Shown: in pieces, positions 13,786-27,715 of the stretch
Position numbering within the stretch: the stretch's first letter is position 1
Layout of the letters: the number at the start of each line of letters is the position of its first letter
DNA from: Trichoplusia ni
Lineage: Eukaryota; Arthropoda; Insecta; Lepidoptera; Noctuidae
DNA length: 64,000 bases
Direction of reading: 5' to 3'
Assembly (NCBI RefSeq): GCF_003590095.1
Contig: NC_039481.1
Coordinates: 2,542,001 to 2,606,000, forward strand
Notes under the pieces: generated by a model
Database searches by the model: none
The model's input: only the letters and a program-made list of their open reading frames with translations
Told to the model about the DNA's origin: nothing
Made by a program: the position numbers and the translations under genes

Positions 13786-14269
13786 AAAATACCTTAAACT
13801 TTATTTACTTGAAATAAGCTTAGATTAGCAACAATAAATTAAAGTCGTTTCATTTATCTTGAAAGTTAACGATCAACATGATCACTGTACGGGTGGCAAT
13901 CTAACATCCTTGACTTCACTTAATGTTATTTAATGTCTTAAGTTTTACTAGCAATTAAGTTGAGACTTTTTTGCCTATCTGCAAACTCTTTTTAACTCTT
14001 GAGGTTTATTTACACGACGTATATTGACATAAATATATTATTTTCATAAACGTAACTATTTTTTTACAATACATAGAACCAATTTTATATTATATGTATT
14101 TGTATGAAACATCTATAAAACGCAGACTCCATCCATGCGAAAAAGCATTCACTTTCTTTTTTATGGATATTCGCGAACAATAAACATATTTCAAAAATTT
14201 TGCATGACTTCGAAATGTCATGGAAAGTTGGCCAAGACACCGCTTGAAAAGCTCCCAAGAGATTTACGC

Positions 14270-14330
14270 GGGGCCGGGTCTGATCAAGCTGTAGGCTGTG
14301 GGCCGCAGACACTGCATGGTAAGTAGCGGT
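14270..14330 (+). other. GC-rich island with strong splice-donor sequence
   Basis: A short GC-rich patch (gcggggccgggtctgatc) ends at CATG|GTAAGTAG near 14320, a near-perfect donor. It could be a 5' UTR exon of a plus-strand transcript or an unrelated island; no downstream partner exon could be proved. Confidence 0.25.
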
Positions 14331-15185
14331 GAGAGTTGCATCGGCTATTGGGGATTATAAACCAGGTTTGTTGGCATCGCCCGCTCCTAGCAACGGAGAT
14401 CGATATTTTATGGCCGCGCTATCCGCGGTCCCTGCCCCGCGAGCAAAGCTATCGCTGATTAAAAACCTTTAAGCTTACTCGATCGCAATTAAAAATGTAT
14501 TAAAACAGCGCACCACTCTAAGTACCCGATGAATAGTTCCAGGGAACTTGTGCGACCTCAATACTAGGAACCTTCTTACAAAACAACGATAGCAGGAAAA
14601 TGTTTTAGTGCAATAAATACTTCGGTACTAATTTTATTGTTCTAAATTCCAGAAATGTATGAATTGCGTATATGAGTAAGTACAGACGTTATAAGAAAGC
14701 TTTTCCTCCTCAATATCATAGTAAATTGAAACAGTTTTCTGTATCATACAATGACATTGGTATCGTGTATTTTGAGGTTTAACATTACACCAAACCAAAA
14801 TAGTAATGTGGGCTTAAAAAAGGCTTCACATTTACACCGACCGTAACACATCCGTATAAAACTATATTTTGAATAAAAAAATCGACTAATTAAAATAAGG
14901 AAACAGAACGAAATATTTTTTGATAAATAAGTAAACAAACCGTTTGTTTAGCAACAATTCACAAAAACAATTTTCTTCTTTCGCATAGGCAAATCCATAA
15001 AATGACACGTGAATATAAGACGCCGGCAGTAGTAAACAAACAACTGTTTAGCAATATAAATCCTACCAAACATACACTGAACTTGACACTGGACATACGA
15101 CATGCGTCTGTCACTATCCAATTATATTTGACAATCGCGAGTTGACCGTTTGATTCGAATGTTTCGATTGTAATTCGTTTCGTAG

Positions 15186-15330
15186 ATGACGCGCGGTACA
15201 GAGGTGCGCGTGGCGGATCGCGCTCGCACCGACTGCGGCTGCGCGGAGGGCGCCAGCTCGCCGCGCCGGCGCAGCGCCACGGACCCGCTCATCAGAATCC
15301 GTCCGCAGCTGGTCACAAACGTACGAACCG
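15186..15330. other. GC-rich island open on both strands, possible exon
   Basis: This 145-bp block of very high GC content has long open frames on both strands with G/C at most third positions, so strand cannot be decided. Plus: tag|ATGACGCGC..., reading MTRGTEVRVADRARTDCGCA. Minus: acceptor gaccag, then CGRILMSGSVALRRRGELAP. It may be a first exon, an internal exon of the long minus-strand gene, or a regulatory CpG-type island. Confidence 0.3.
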
Positions 15331-15419
15331 TTACCGCTCGTGATCTACTCACAAATCCCATTTCATACATACATATTCATGTATCCATGTCAACTATTAA
15401 ACACGCACAAAGGATTTAA

Positions 15420-17270
15420 ATCAAACTCGTCTAGCGAACAGTAGCGGCTGTCGTCACTTTAAAACAAGTTTCGCGCCTAGTTACACAATTGGGTAGGGAT
15501 TTACAGGGGCACGAAATCATTACACCGGGCTTTTATACCCCGAGATTGATAATGCTCGCATTCATGATACTTTAATGTCATAGGGGTCGAAACAGTCCCC
15601 ACAATCTTGTCTATTAGTGTGGTGTCAAAAAGTTGTATTTTTCATGTCGCAGCTAGTTCGCGTATAAGCGTTACTTTATCGTAGATTTCGAGTTATGGAC
15701 CGGTTCCATTCTGATATATTTGCATTTGACCGCGGGATTCAATGAGTTGAGACAGCAGTCGTGCCTGTTAAGCCGAGATAAAAATAGTACGAACAAATGA
15801 ACATGCAGGGTGAGCAATTTCACAGTGGGCATTTATAGCAGTTGTGCAAGGAAATTGTATTGTGTTGCTTAATAGAGCTTAATTGAAAAGTCAAAGGTCT
15901 CTTTATCTTGGGCTATAATGGTGCGACGATTACTGACACTACCATTACTGCCCACGTCTCATACGAAATGTATTTACTAATTGCAAAATAATATTTTTGT
16001 ATTAACACACGCAACATATGCATTTGCATAATACTTTTTGAAACCGTTCTCTTAATTAGTTAATTAATGGATAATGTAAACGAGATGTTTTATTCATTAA
16101 AGTTGTATTTATTACTTGTCATTTCAATAATGTTGTAAATTAAATAGAAAACTGTGATTAAGATAACAAGAAAAACCAGTAAGTACACCCATTAGAGATT
16201 TTAGAACAGAAAAAGTTCATCCATTGTCATGAAACTAGTTTAAAACCAAAAAGGTTTTGTTGAAGAAGTCCCTGTGTAAAAACTTTCAACCTTGTTAAAT
16301 TAACGACTATAGTTGCGTTCGGTCGGTTCCTACAATAACATATCGGCCAATCAAGTAGCAATATTATACACAGTGAGTGTTTAGTAATAGATAGTCATCT
16401 GATCTTCAAATAACGTTCAGTAAAGGATCATTGAGATATCCATCTTTCTCACGGGAAGCGATTGTTTGCCGATCGCTTGGCAGATGCTTGCCTGCTTGGT
16501 TGCTTGTCATTGCTCCGTCAATATTGAAGTTTACTGTAGGTCACCAATGTAAATAGTTCATGACATTTTATTATGTTTGTAGGGGTCGTAGATAGGGAAA
16601 GGTGAACGATGTATCGATGGTAATAATAATATTTTGTAATTCGACGGAAAGAAATTGAGAAATGAAAATGGTTTACAGCTAAATGTTCTTTGTCGGTATT
16701 TTTAGCTGTGAAATGGTACGTTGCTGAAAAAGATAAGAATGACATTAAGATATAGTTTCCACAATTGCACAAGAACAGTGCGACTGAGTAAGATTTATTC
16801 AAAAATGAAATCAATTATTAAAAAAAATAGGTAACGTATCAGTACCAAACTCGTAAAACTCGTAATTAAAATGAAAGTCAAACTAAAAAAAATACGAATG
16901 GATTCAGTTCTGACTCTGAAAACAGAAAGAAAAAGTAAAATTAAATAACACCAAAGTTAAAATTAAAAAGAACATAAACACAATCGAAGAACACTCAAAT
17001 AAACGACATCGGATCGTGACATTTTCAAATTAAATTACTTTCGTGCTAATAATAAAGAGAGAACGCGAAAAAGAATTTAATTGTAGTGTCGACATTAACA
17101 TCGTTTATAATGCCAATAGAGCTGTCTTTATTTGACATTCCTAGCCATTAGGTCAAATTGTCCGATCGTCGCTTGTTTAGTGTTTATTACACCTTCAAGA
17201 TAAAGACTTGAATACTTGCTGGCCCGTGCCTACTTCGTTGGACGGTTAATGTATGCGAATGACACAAATG
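15420..17270. other. non-coding DNA, nothing recognised
   Basis: AT-rich DNA without credible open frames, RNA genes or structured repeats. Confidence 0.5.
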
Positions 17271-17400
17271 ACGTAGATTTAAAAGTTTTCAAAAAATCTA
17301 AATCGGTTCAGCAAATCGTGAGATCCTGCTACAGTGTCGTAAACACACCAATATTTATTTTTACCTTTTTATAATATTAGTTTAGATTTGTAGTTACGCT
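17271..17400 (+). repeat. diverged interspersed repeat
   Basis: Contains 'aaatcggttcagcaaatcgtgagat' followed by 'ttttataatattagtttagatt', a 3' end style frequent in lepidopteran non-LTR-derived repeats. Limits are approximate. Confidence 0.4.
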
Positions 17401-18357
17401 AGCTACTAGGTGAATTTACTGACCGATTTTTTTTAATGAAATTTTACAACAGTTTATCGTAAAAAGTGCAAATGTTTGTATTGTAAGCAAGTGGTAAAAA
17501 TAATAAGAAATTTTAGGTAAAGTTAAGTAAAGTCTTACGTATTAACCGGATCTGTTGCATGGATCTAGCAATTCGAGAAATCTAGAAAAAAATGTATAAG
17601 ACCGCTAATTTACATTTTCAAAAAAGCATCTGTAAGCAGTGTTTAATATGAACCGGAAGTTCCTAATCCTCAACAAACCATTTTCACAATTATTATTTTA
17701 TACCCCGCCCTCGCAATCGACACCAATATTTCAGGCTAACAGCTTCCTAAACCAAAATCATAGAATAAAGAATTGACATAACTGCATTAACAAATGAACG
17801 TTGGCGTACTGACGCAGTGCGAAAATCATTATCGCAGTTCCTCAACCCAACACCAATTAGTATGAACAATAACACCCACGGCGACTAAATAGCTTTAGAA
17901 ATCAAATGTAATGTCGTTGACCTGACAAACAAAGCTAGGCTAATAGATCTGTCTGTTAGAAATGTTCGCATTTTTGACACTGAATTTTAACATGTGGTTA
18001 CCAGATTGCGTGGTCATAGGTTTTTGGTACTCGATGTTTTATGAACTGTATTTATCATTGTTTGCAGCAACCAAATTGTTTTTGCAAAGGCCTTTAGTTT
18101 AGGTAGTTTAGGTAAGAGAAAGTCATAAAAATTGGTTAATTTTCTATGATAACTCTGAAATCTCTAATATGTAAATGAAAAAAAGCTCTATGTATCATGT
18201 GGCATCATATTGCAATATTGGCACTAAACTCTTATGATGAATTATAAAAAATGTTAAAAAAAGCATAACAACTTTAATTTCTTGAAACTCAATCAGCGAA
18301 AGAACCGACAACGCACGAGAAAAGTTTCATGTTTACAGTCGTGTTTTTTCACTATAC

Positions 18358-18490
18358 CGAGAAGCGCCATCTAGCTTCAAGTAGATGCAACTTCAAGATG
18401 CGCCATCTATCGGCAAGCATTTACACCTATTGGTAACGACTATGTTCATTTGGTTCTACTACTCGCCAGTAGATGGCGCTGTAGCTGTTT
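18358..18490. repeat. repeat with inverted 'gcgccatct' motifs
   Basis: GCGCCATCT occurs at about 18364 and again at about 18401, and its complement agatggcgc near 18472-18480. The layout suggests a short non-autonomous element with terminal inverted repeats. No target-site duplication was identified. Confidence 0.4.
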
Positions 18491-21150
18491 AAAATGTTTT
18501 TAACATAAAAAAGAAAGAAAATAGTCAAAGTAAAGTAATATTAAGAAATGAAAAAAAAAAAATATTATAGGTATACACTTTTAGTAAACATGTCAATTAC
18601 TTCACTAGCTTTACAATCCACGGTGATTAAATGTCTACGCAGGAGCACACTATGCAATGCAATGTAGTCATATATTTCGAAGAGATAAAAGTCCCTTAAA
18701 AAAATAAGCTCAGAACAGTTGTTGTTGTTAGTTACGTTTTGAACGCTAGTAGCATAAGTTAGCAGATTAGCAAGCTCAATTCTAATATTTTTTTCTTTAG
18801 TTATTTAGTGGATGATAATTGGCCTTTAGTTGGGCAAAATAATCATTACAGCACCTAACATTATGACTAAATCTTATGCTCCGAGCCAAGACTTAGTCAT
18901 AGGTGTATTTTCGCGATAATAGTTTATTACTCTTTCCAAGGGTTTGCAAATTTTGCAACGGGATGGGGCGGAAACATACTATATTTAGACAATGTTTTTA
19001 TGCATAGCCTTTTTTTGACAGGCGCTTGTCACACCCTTGTCAGAACTGTTATTCTTCAACCTGAATAAAATAATTTTATTTGTAAATAACGCAGGCACAA
19101 TAAATTGTTTTGGTGCTACGTTTGACAACACTTTGTTGAAAACTCGTTTATCTACAAGTTACAATTTTGTTTTTCATTTGTTTATGTACTTACCTTAAAA
19201 ATGAAAACAAACTCGAAGTCTTTTGGTCACCAACATTTGAGTTGGTAATGTTTATGGTTTCGAGTCACGTTCCATTTTGATACTGAATTCATAGACAAAA
19301 TGAGACACTAAGATCGTTAACCTAGTTTGAAGTACCCAAAAAAAAAGAGTGAAGATAAAAGTTAAAAGGTACTCTCTGACATTATAACAACAAACTTTAC
19401 CTAGTACTTACTACTAAATAAACAACTCTAATACCAAGTAGCACTACCGCAGTAATTACAAACGTTTAACAATCGTTATAGCGCCAACTTTTAAGTTATG
19501 CAAAGTGGAGGAAACTTTCTTTGAATAACGAGTATTTTCTACAACAGCAAGTGTGTTAAGGTGAGTTTATCTACACTTAAACGTTTTTATTTTTAATAAA
19601 TATTTAGGCACTTCGAAGTGAAGTAAGGAAATCATCTAAATTGTATATTAATAGCGTTCATTAGACAAGAAAGCTACAAATATAGTCATCGTTATCGAAA
19701 ATACAATAAAGTCTTCATTCTTATCAGCTTGCCCTGTGAACTTACGCTTATAATATTAATTCGAAACAAACCTAATTGAGACATTAATGATAATTCTTCG
19801 AGCTTTAGTCACCTACACGAAACCTACACGTCTCTACAATTAGCATAATCCTTTGAAGTTGTACGTTCGTGTATACGTTCAATATATAGGTTACAATGCT
19901 TTGTCATGCAATTATGTATGTATGAGTTCAAATAACAGGTGGCTTAGCTTAAAGCCAAATCATGTTCATTGGTCGCGCTTAGTATGCGCAACCGTTACGA
20001 TGAGGTCACTGGTTTAGTGCACCTCCACACGTACGGCGAGGTATCGCAGCGGCGGCCGACGTGACAGGAGGCCGGCAGGACGAACCTCCTTCCTCACCCA
20101 ACCTTCGTCACCACACATATCACTCAACCTCCTTGTACCGTTAGCCTGTTCGCACTTTGTGACTGTCTACGTATGTAAAGCTTGCGATTTTTTAGCACTC
20201 TTTGTTCATTGATCTGTGTAATGCTCGCTGAATAGTTAGGTCATTATTCTTCGAACATGTTGAGCCTTGTCGGTTAATGAACACATGTTAATAACATAAA
20301 ACAAGATCGTTATCCGTCTCTCCATGTGAAGCTCTTGAATCTGGTACAACATTCAATGTATAATCTGTAGCTAAGGAACTGATAACAAATTATTTAGATT
20401 GATACACTGATAGTCAAATCGCGTCTAAACAGATGCCCATTATTCGATTGACAATCGATAAATTGTCCTTCATAATATAACGGATGAACAGTAACATAAA
20501 GACTGCGTGCATCCTTTGTTGGCGTCACGCAATAAACTGTTTGAATACATAAATAGAGACTCTATTCACATTAGTGTGAAGCAGCCTTTGACGACCCCGG
20601 GCGGACGTTTCAACATTCGCGATGAGGGACCCAACACAGCATTTGTATAAAAATATAAAGGCCGAAATACACATGAATATTTATGAATAAATTAGCAGGT
20701 AGAGTCATTATGTCGTTGAATAAAGATCGCCAGATTGTAAAACTCATTCCTTATTGATTAGCTCCGAAGTTTTATTGGTATGCATTTATGGAATACAATG
20801 ATATATATTTAGGAGGAGTGAATCACCTCACGCTTTACACACAATACAGGCAACATGTAAATTATTTGCAGTGCACGCGAACAGATACATTGATCTTTAT
20901 GCTCTAACTGACTTCACTCAGCCGTGACTCTACCTGGATGGAAATCTACGAGAGTGGCTGGATTTACATCCACATATCCGCGAATTGATACTACAGAGTA
21001 TATAAAGTAAATTTCCTAATCAAAATAAACGTAACATTAAGTAACGATGAAACGTTAATAACAATAGAAGCGTAACAGCATTACAAATTGCAGAATACCA
21101 GTCTGATTAGCATCAGTATTAATAACGACTTTTATACGAGTTTATTGGGC
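18491..21150. other. non-coding DNA with one GC-rich island
   Basis: AT-rich apart from about 20030-20100 (cggcgaggtatcgcagcggc and neighbours), a short GC-rich patch without a clear reading frame. No gene or RNA recognised. Confidence 0.5.
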
Positions 21151-21157
21151 ATTTAAT

Positions 21158-21409
21158 TTGATAATATACGTTATAAACGTGAACATTTATTATAGTTTAC
21201 CTAATTTATATTTATTTTTAGCGTTCTTCGCGGAAGTTGGATACAAAATCCGTTGGATTGCGTTACGGAGCGCTTTTGCCGCCAGTATGTGGGCCACAGG
21301 GCATTTTCCGATAGTTCATAAAAACTGGACGGCCCGCCCTGTTATTGAAGCATTTCAATACATAATGGTAATGAAATTGCGTAAACTGCAAGTCACTGTA
21401 CTGACCTAA
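21158..21409 (+). other. open frame of uncertain meaning
   Basis: An 83-codon plus-strand frame with a GC-richer core (AFFAEVGYKIRWIALRSAFA, then a polar segment). It starts at a non-ATG codon. No family is recognised; it may be an exon fragment or chance. Confidence 0.15.
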
Positions 21410-21971
21410 TTAAAAGCGCTGGGTTTTAAAAACTTATATTGATTAATTTGTATTGAAACTTTAGCGCATTGTCGGTACTCACAAGATGCTAATTCAATAG
21501 GAGTCCTTAACTATGAGCTGTAGCGTCAATAATGGTAACTGAATCTTAAACAACACTTTAATCAATCTAGGCTATTTAAAATACACCATATTATGTTAAT
21601 ACAACAGTTGTTATCTTCCCGCATAAATCGATGACTTTCGAATCGAATTTGGGTTGTGTTTACAATCTGAATTTACCCATTCATAAACTAAAATGTATTT
21701 GTTTACTCGATACATTAAATTTATAAATTATGAATAGTGAATGAGAACAGCTTACACAATAAACTTCTTGCGTACGTTGGAGTATGAAGCAATAAACAAC
21801 GATATTTTTCTAGACTAATGCATTTGTAATGAACGAAGCTTTGCATCGAGATATAATTTTGTTCCTATTATGTAAGTGCGGATATGTCAGAGGAGTATCT
21901 GAGTAGTGTAGTAGTGAGTAGTTCTATTATTTATTAGTTCAAGATTTCTTTTAAATTTCTATAAAAGAAGT

Positions 21972-22212
21972 ATTGGTCAAGTGCGAATCGGAGTCAGAAA
22001 CTAAGGGAACCCTACAATAATCTAACAGAAAACAAATTAATTTGAAGCTCGGTCTCCATTTTTTAGAATGTATTGTATACAAATGTGAAAATTTCAACTG
22101 TAAAGCTATCATGGTTTAAGAGATACAGCCCGGTATCAGATTTAGGAACAGGCAAAAGAGTCTTAGAAATGGCCGCACCTTTTGACCGTTTGGGTACTGA
22201 ACCCTATAAAAC
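21972..22212 (+). repeat. lepidopteran interspersed repeat
   Basis: It begins 'tggtcaagtgcgaatcggag', has 'aagggaaccctacaataatc', and ends 'gaccgtttgggtactgaacc'. Phrases of the form 'tcaagtgcgaatcgga...gggtt/ggaaccct' mark a widespread repeat of moth genomes. No coding capacity. Confidence 0.6.
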
Positions 22213-23130
22213 AACGATCAATTCTAAATCCGAAATGTCGTAAACTCGCAACCCTTCAGCCAGCAAGTGTGACGTCACGATGACTCATACCTCTACACAT
22301 ATACCTAGGCACTCGATATTAAAATGCCCTCCTACATAGATCTCATATACTCTTTACCCGGTTAACGACTATCATAAACCAGACCTAACACTAAATATTT
22401 TCTGTCTTAATGACGTCACTAATACACCAACATTAAATCAGAATGAATACAAAGTAATATCTCAACCTCCTTTGTGATCACCTCATGAATACCCGCCTCC
22501 GTGGGCTGTACAGTGGGCCGTAGGAGGGACGTTATCCCTCTGAAGAGAAATTAAGTTACACGCTACGATGGACAGTGCAGGCTGCACCCGGCGATTAACT
22601 GGAACGACGCAGATTAAACCCACATAGCCTATACCGCCTATACGTAATACTGTAAGCCTATTTCAATCTCGCCCGGATATCGTCTGCCACGTAAATTCTA
22701 ATAGCTATACAGTTTGCCGTTTCAAGAGGGAGACTGATAATTTCATCCCCCAGTCTTAGGCTTAATGGATTGTGTATGATTACGTAGATTACAGACTCGA
22801 GTTATCGTAAAATAATATTTTAGAGACACAAAAATCAAGTTTGCAAAAATCCTGTATCCCGTAAAGTCAACATAGGAATACAAAAAGACTCGTTAATAGA
22901 CCTACACGATGGATATTCGACTGAAATAGTTTGCCTAAGACTAATATGCCGTCTATATTTCAATAAAAAAAAATAATCTTCGAACCTATTTTTAGGAAAG
23001 TACCAAACCGGTATAAAGCTCGTATTCTTATTTGAAATATGAGTATTTATAATAGAATTACCGTCGCGAAGGTAATCCTAATGACCCAACAGATTAGAAC
23101 TCTCAGCCGATAAAAAGTCTGTAGTCTGCG

Positions 23131-23167
23131 GGGTTCCATTCATATCTACAAGATATGAATGGAACCC
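23131..23167. repeat. perfect 17-bp foldback with 3-nt loop
   Basis: Arms 23131-23147 and 23151-23167 are exact reverse complements around the loop aca. The palindrome stands alone in AT-rich DNA. Confidence 0.9.
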
Positions 23168-25179
23168 TTATAAAAAAGAAAAACAATCTAAGTACGCAAT
23201 TATCTATGGCTGATTGAATAATGAACATAAAATTTTAAAACTCTACAATTTTACGTAACTGAAAATATAAAACAGATACATTGTATAACTACCTAACAAT
23301 ATTAAAAACTCATTTTATAGCTATTTTATTGCAATTTAAAAATCGAATGAACGTTGTTAATTTAAATTAAGAATGACGACGAATCGTATTCGATTATTCT
23401 TATTTTTTTATAAAAACAGCTTTTTAATTTCGATAACCAGTCTATTTACCTCAAAATACATACTTAAATGATATAGTCACAACTACTCGACAATATGTAA
23501 TACAATCTAATATAACTTGCTTCACAATCATTTCACGATTGCGATTGCATTGTTCGAACTTATCGGATTATTATGATTGAAAATGTAGGACGTTTTACTA
23601 TTTGCACGACAAATATAGGTCGGTAAACATTTTTGTTGAACTTCAAATGGTCAATTAGGCATGAAGTCAATGCAAACTCATATGATGCTATGAATATACG
23701 AATATTATTGATTTTGGGTAAAACATTGAAATTAAATAACCTGAGTAATAGAAAATTGTCCATAAAATTATCGCACTATTAGGCAAAGGCACAGGCAAGC
23801 GAAAGAGCACTGATAAGAATTCGTAAATTAAAATAAAACGTCGCATTTTTGCTAAGACGTGACCTCTAAAACCTGTTTCCTATTGACACTAGTAAACAAA
23901 GTTTTCTAAGACCAAGTAGGGCTAACTTTCCACACATCCGCGAACACGTTTACTCCTCTTAGTCGCAACATACCTATTTGAGTGTATCATTTGTATTGGG
24001 ACTGGCGCAAAGTTGGCGGATCACGGAACCGAGGATTTCAAAAAGAGTCTTCAAGACTAACCAAATAAAGTCTATAATTGTTTGACATAAAATGATGACT
24101 AAGATTCCTGACGCCAATTTTATTCCAAACAAAGATGCACATTATGGTCATAGTTTTAAAGTCTGTTCTTGATCGTCATGAAGAAATCCGCGTGCTCTCC
24201 ACAGACTGTACGCGGCCCGTAGTGTTTGCCGATTCAGTCCTCGTTGCCATATTGAGTAGTCATTGCTGACGCAGCGGTTTATTTACAATCCAGTCCACTG
24301 ACTTTGAGTTGCATTTGAATATCCGTGTCAAGGGCTCAGCGGACGACAATATCGTTACATTCAACACTATGCTTATAAATTGCACATTTAAGGTATATAA
24401 TTGCTCAATATGTTTCATTATGAAATCAGTACAGCAAGGTCGACAACCCCTAGCCGTATAACTTGTTTGTATTTTTACTCCGAATGCAAATTTTATTCTA
24501 ATAGGCCTCAGAATGCGCGGTTCTCTGTTGAATTCATGAATAGATTTCTATTACATGACATTAAATTCCATACTCGTAAAACTTCAAGATTTTCTTTTGT
24601 TTTAATTACTCGTTCGCTTATACTAAGTGGTGCGATAATAAGAAAGTTATACATACATTACTATCGTTCATAGTAATGTACTGTTTCTTCTCTTATATTT
24701 ATTTTAATGATGATTCAGCCAGTAGCATAATAAATTAAAAAAGCTCTTTCTGCTTTCACATTTTTTTTACAAATGAAAGGTTTATTTGTAAAAAATGAAT
24801 ACAAGGAAATACGAAATCCGGAAGTAACCCGAAGCCTGCAACACGATGCACGTTATAAATTATGGGTTCCGTAATAAAACTCATCCGTTTCTCTCTTTTG
24901 ATCAACATCATGTTTGAATTTACGTTTCAAATTGCCCAGATTGTTATGAATCATTCTAGAACACTGACTCAATTCGATATAAAGTACGACAGCCAGAATT
25001 CCTGTTTAGTATAAAGTTTTATCACCGCCAATGTGATTAACACTTTAAATTGCGGTAATAAAGCCCCCGATGAAAATCACACAAAGGCAAGACACCTTAT
25101 CAGTAATGATCACATCATTGTGGGGACGTTAATTCTTGTAAAAATATATCATTGTGGGCAGACACGCGTGACGCGTGTA

Positions 25180-25440
25180 CTATGTAGCAGAGTGGCAGGG
25201 ACTTGGCGAGGGTTGTTTCTGTCTACATCGGCGTCTGTCAATATTCGCGGGAAGCGGGGTTGTCATGGCAACGAGGGAGAGCTTCCTACATGACGGTCGC
25301 TGCCCCCCCTGCACAATGCGTCGCGAGGGTCGGAGGGCACGAAGCGAAAGAGGCCTTGTCTGGGATTTATGCAAGGGTGTCCCCCGTGACGCCTTGCAAA
25401 GAGCCCCGAGGAGGGCCTTAATGACGTCTAAAATATTCAC
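25180..25440. promoter_or_regulatory. GC-rich island with a palindromic X-box
   Basis: About 260 bp of elevated GC. A full RFX X-box GTTGTCATGGCAAC sits at 25259-25272, and a half CRE (tgacgtc) at about 25422. Several frames are open, including an ATG frame of 43 codons from 25291 (MTVAAPPAQCVARVGGHEAK...) that begins 18 bp after the X-box. RFX sites usually lie close to the starts of ciliary genes, but I do not recognise this frame. Confidence 0.45.
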
Positions 25441-27700
25441 GGGATGATGTCATGCTCTCCAGCGAGTGAAATCATCTTGTTAATAACTATTAAACTTGCC
25501 TCGATACGCAATAAATTAAGCTTTTACTAACTGATATTGAACAGAAGCTTATAATGTCATATATTTTTTTACCAAATTGGATTATATCTAGCCGCTCCAT
25601 CCAGTTTCGCACATTAACATTGAAATTCCGTTGAGTCCGGTCAACAATTTCGTCATTTTTTCACACGTCCTACAGAAGTTCAGAACAGACATCGGACAGG
25701 CGAATGTCGTACTTAAAAACAATTCATATTTCGTTCGTTGTAGAGCCTCGCCACGAAATATCATTTAAATAACATCATAACAAGGCGTAGCTAGCAAGAA
25801 CCAGAATAAAGAAAACCGTTTCAAAGAATCGAAAGCGTGTCAACATTTCATTAATGTTTTCAATTACAATATTAGAAACTTTGTCAATAGAAAACGATTT
25901 AAGGGATTAAAAGTTACACAAACTAAAATCGATAACGAAAACAATAAAAACGCATGGGGTCAAAAACTCTTTCGCCTACATAACGAACTCGTGTCACGGT
26001 ACCATTTAATACCTGCCTACATTTAACGCACCACACAAAGGAATAAAACGAACATTAACGTTGATTACCCTCGCTGTTGTGACGTGTAATTGTTGTGTAG
26101 TAATAATAACATTAGCGTCGTGATTGTGAGGTAAATGTGAAATTAATATCGGTTTACATCGGTCAGCCTCCCACGTAGGTGAAGACACCTACCACGTACC
26201 TGTATGTACCTACTCTCAGAGGTGCGTTCTCATAGTAACTCGAGATGTTAACGCAGGGGTCGCGCTCCAACGCGCCCCAAGCATTCGCTTCTCAGAAAAA
26301 TCTAAGTGTCACACGTAATACAGCAATTTGTCTAAGAGATAATGAGTTAATGAGTACTATCAATCATAACTTAGTTAACAGTTCTTCATTCCATACTTCT
26401 AGCTCTACAATTAATTAGTAATTAGCTTCACTCCAACAGACTGTAAATCTTTTTGCTCCGTAAAGAGACAAATAATATCCAAATACTTTCTTGATATATA
26501 CGCACATGAGTATAGTCTCTTACAATGCAAACATGCAAATGAATGAAAATATAATTTATTCAATTTAAAGCAAACAGCTTAATATAAATAATTTCATGTT
26601 TAATTGACGTTTTCATTAATTATCTACAGAGCGCATGGCCGGAATTATTGGAAATGCAATGAAAACGGAAATTATGAATGTGCGTAATATTGATGATGAC
26701 ATAAAAGGTTTATTACGTTTAACGAAGCTTCGAAAGGATGAAAATGACATATTTAAACAATTTCCAAATTTATTTTAATTTAAAATTTAAGTAAGACCCA
26801 GCTTATAGTTTGGTGTTTATAATAAATTATTGAATAAATATATTCTTTACAACTTGCTACATTAAAAACTACTTAATATTATACACAATGTCTACACTTA
26901 TCCGTTCGTGTTATAATGAGGGAAATGAACTGGCAATAGATTAAGCTTAGTAGATTTAAGATTAAGAATTATGAAACTAACTCCCGAAACTTAGTATTAT
27001 TTTAATAAAGTTAGTATGTCTTATATGACATATAGAGTTATCAACAAAAAATTAAGAACAAAGTCACAAGAGCACTATGTCTGCCTCTCCGCAAATACAG
27101 CTTGCAACTTTACCGATAAAGTCAGTTGGCTGTAAATCATCGGATTATCGAATATAACAGTTAATTTTGGGTACAATAAACAATCATAACCGCTAATTAA
27201 TGTTCGTAATGGATTTAGACCATTTAAGTCGTAAAATTATGAAGGAATTATAACACACGATTATAGAACATTACTGCGTTTTAAGACTACTTTACGATTT
27301 TGGTTTAAAAAGAAACAAATTATAGTAATTGCTTGTTTCGGTAATCAACACTTTGTTAAGCTTGAATTTATTAATTTTCTTCGGGGATCACAAACTGTTT
27401 AAAATATTTTATTTTATATTTTCAGCAATCGCGATGTTTCCTCAATTAATTGGATTGCGGCATTATCAAAATGACTCACAAAAGAAACGTTTGGTTTAAA
27501 AATACGCGAAACCTAATCAGGTTAATGTGAACGAAAACATACAAGAACTTTAATCATTTGTTTTGTTAGCAAAGAGGTTTTCAATGCCGACCGATGGAGT
27601 GCGTCCACGTTATGACAGTTGCGTCAGCAAAGCTATTAAATTAACACCATGGAGTTGTATTGAAAGTGAGAACAATACAGAGACCTTGTTTCTTAGGTTA
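25441..27700. other. non-coding DNA, nothing recognised
   Basis: AT-rich, with no credible exon, RNA gene or clear repeat. Confidence 0.5.
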
Positions 27701-27715
27701 GAAAAGTTCTTGATA

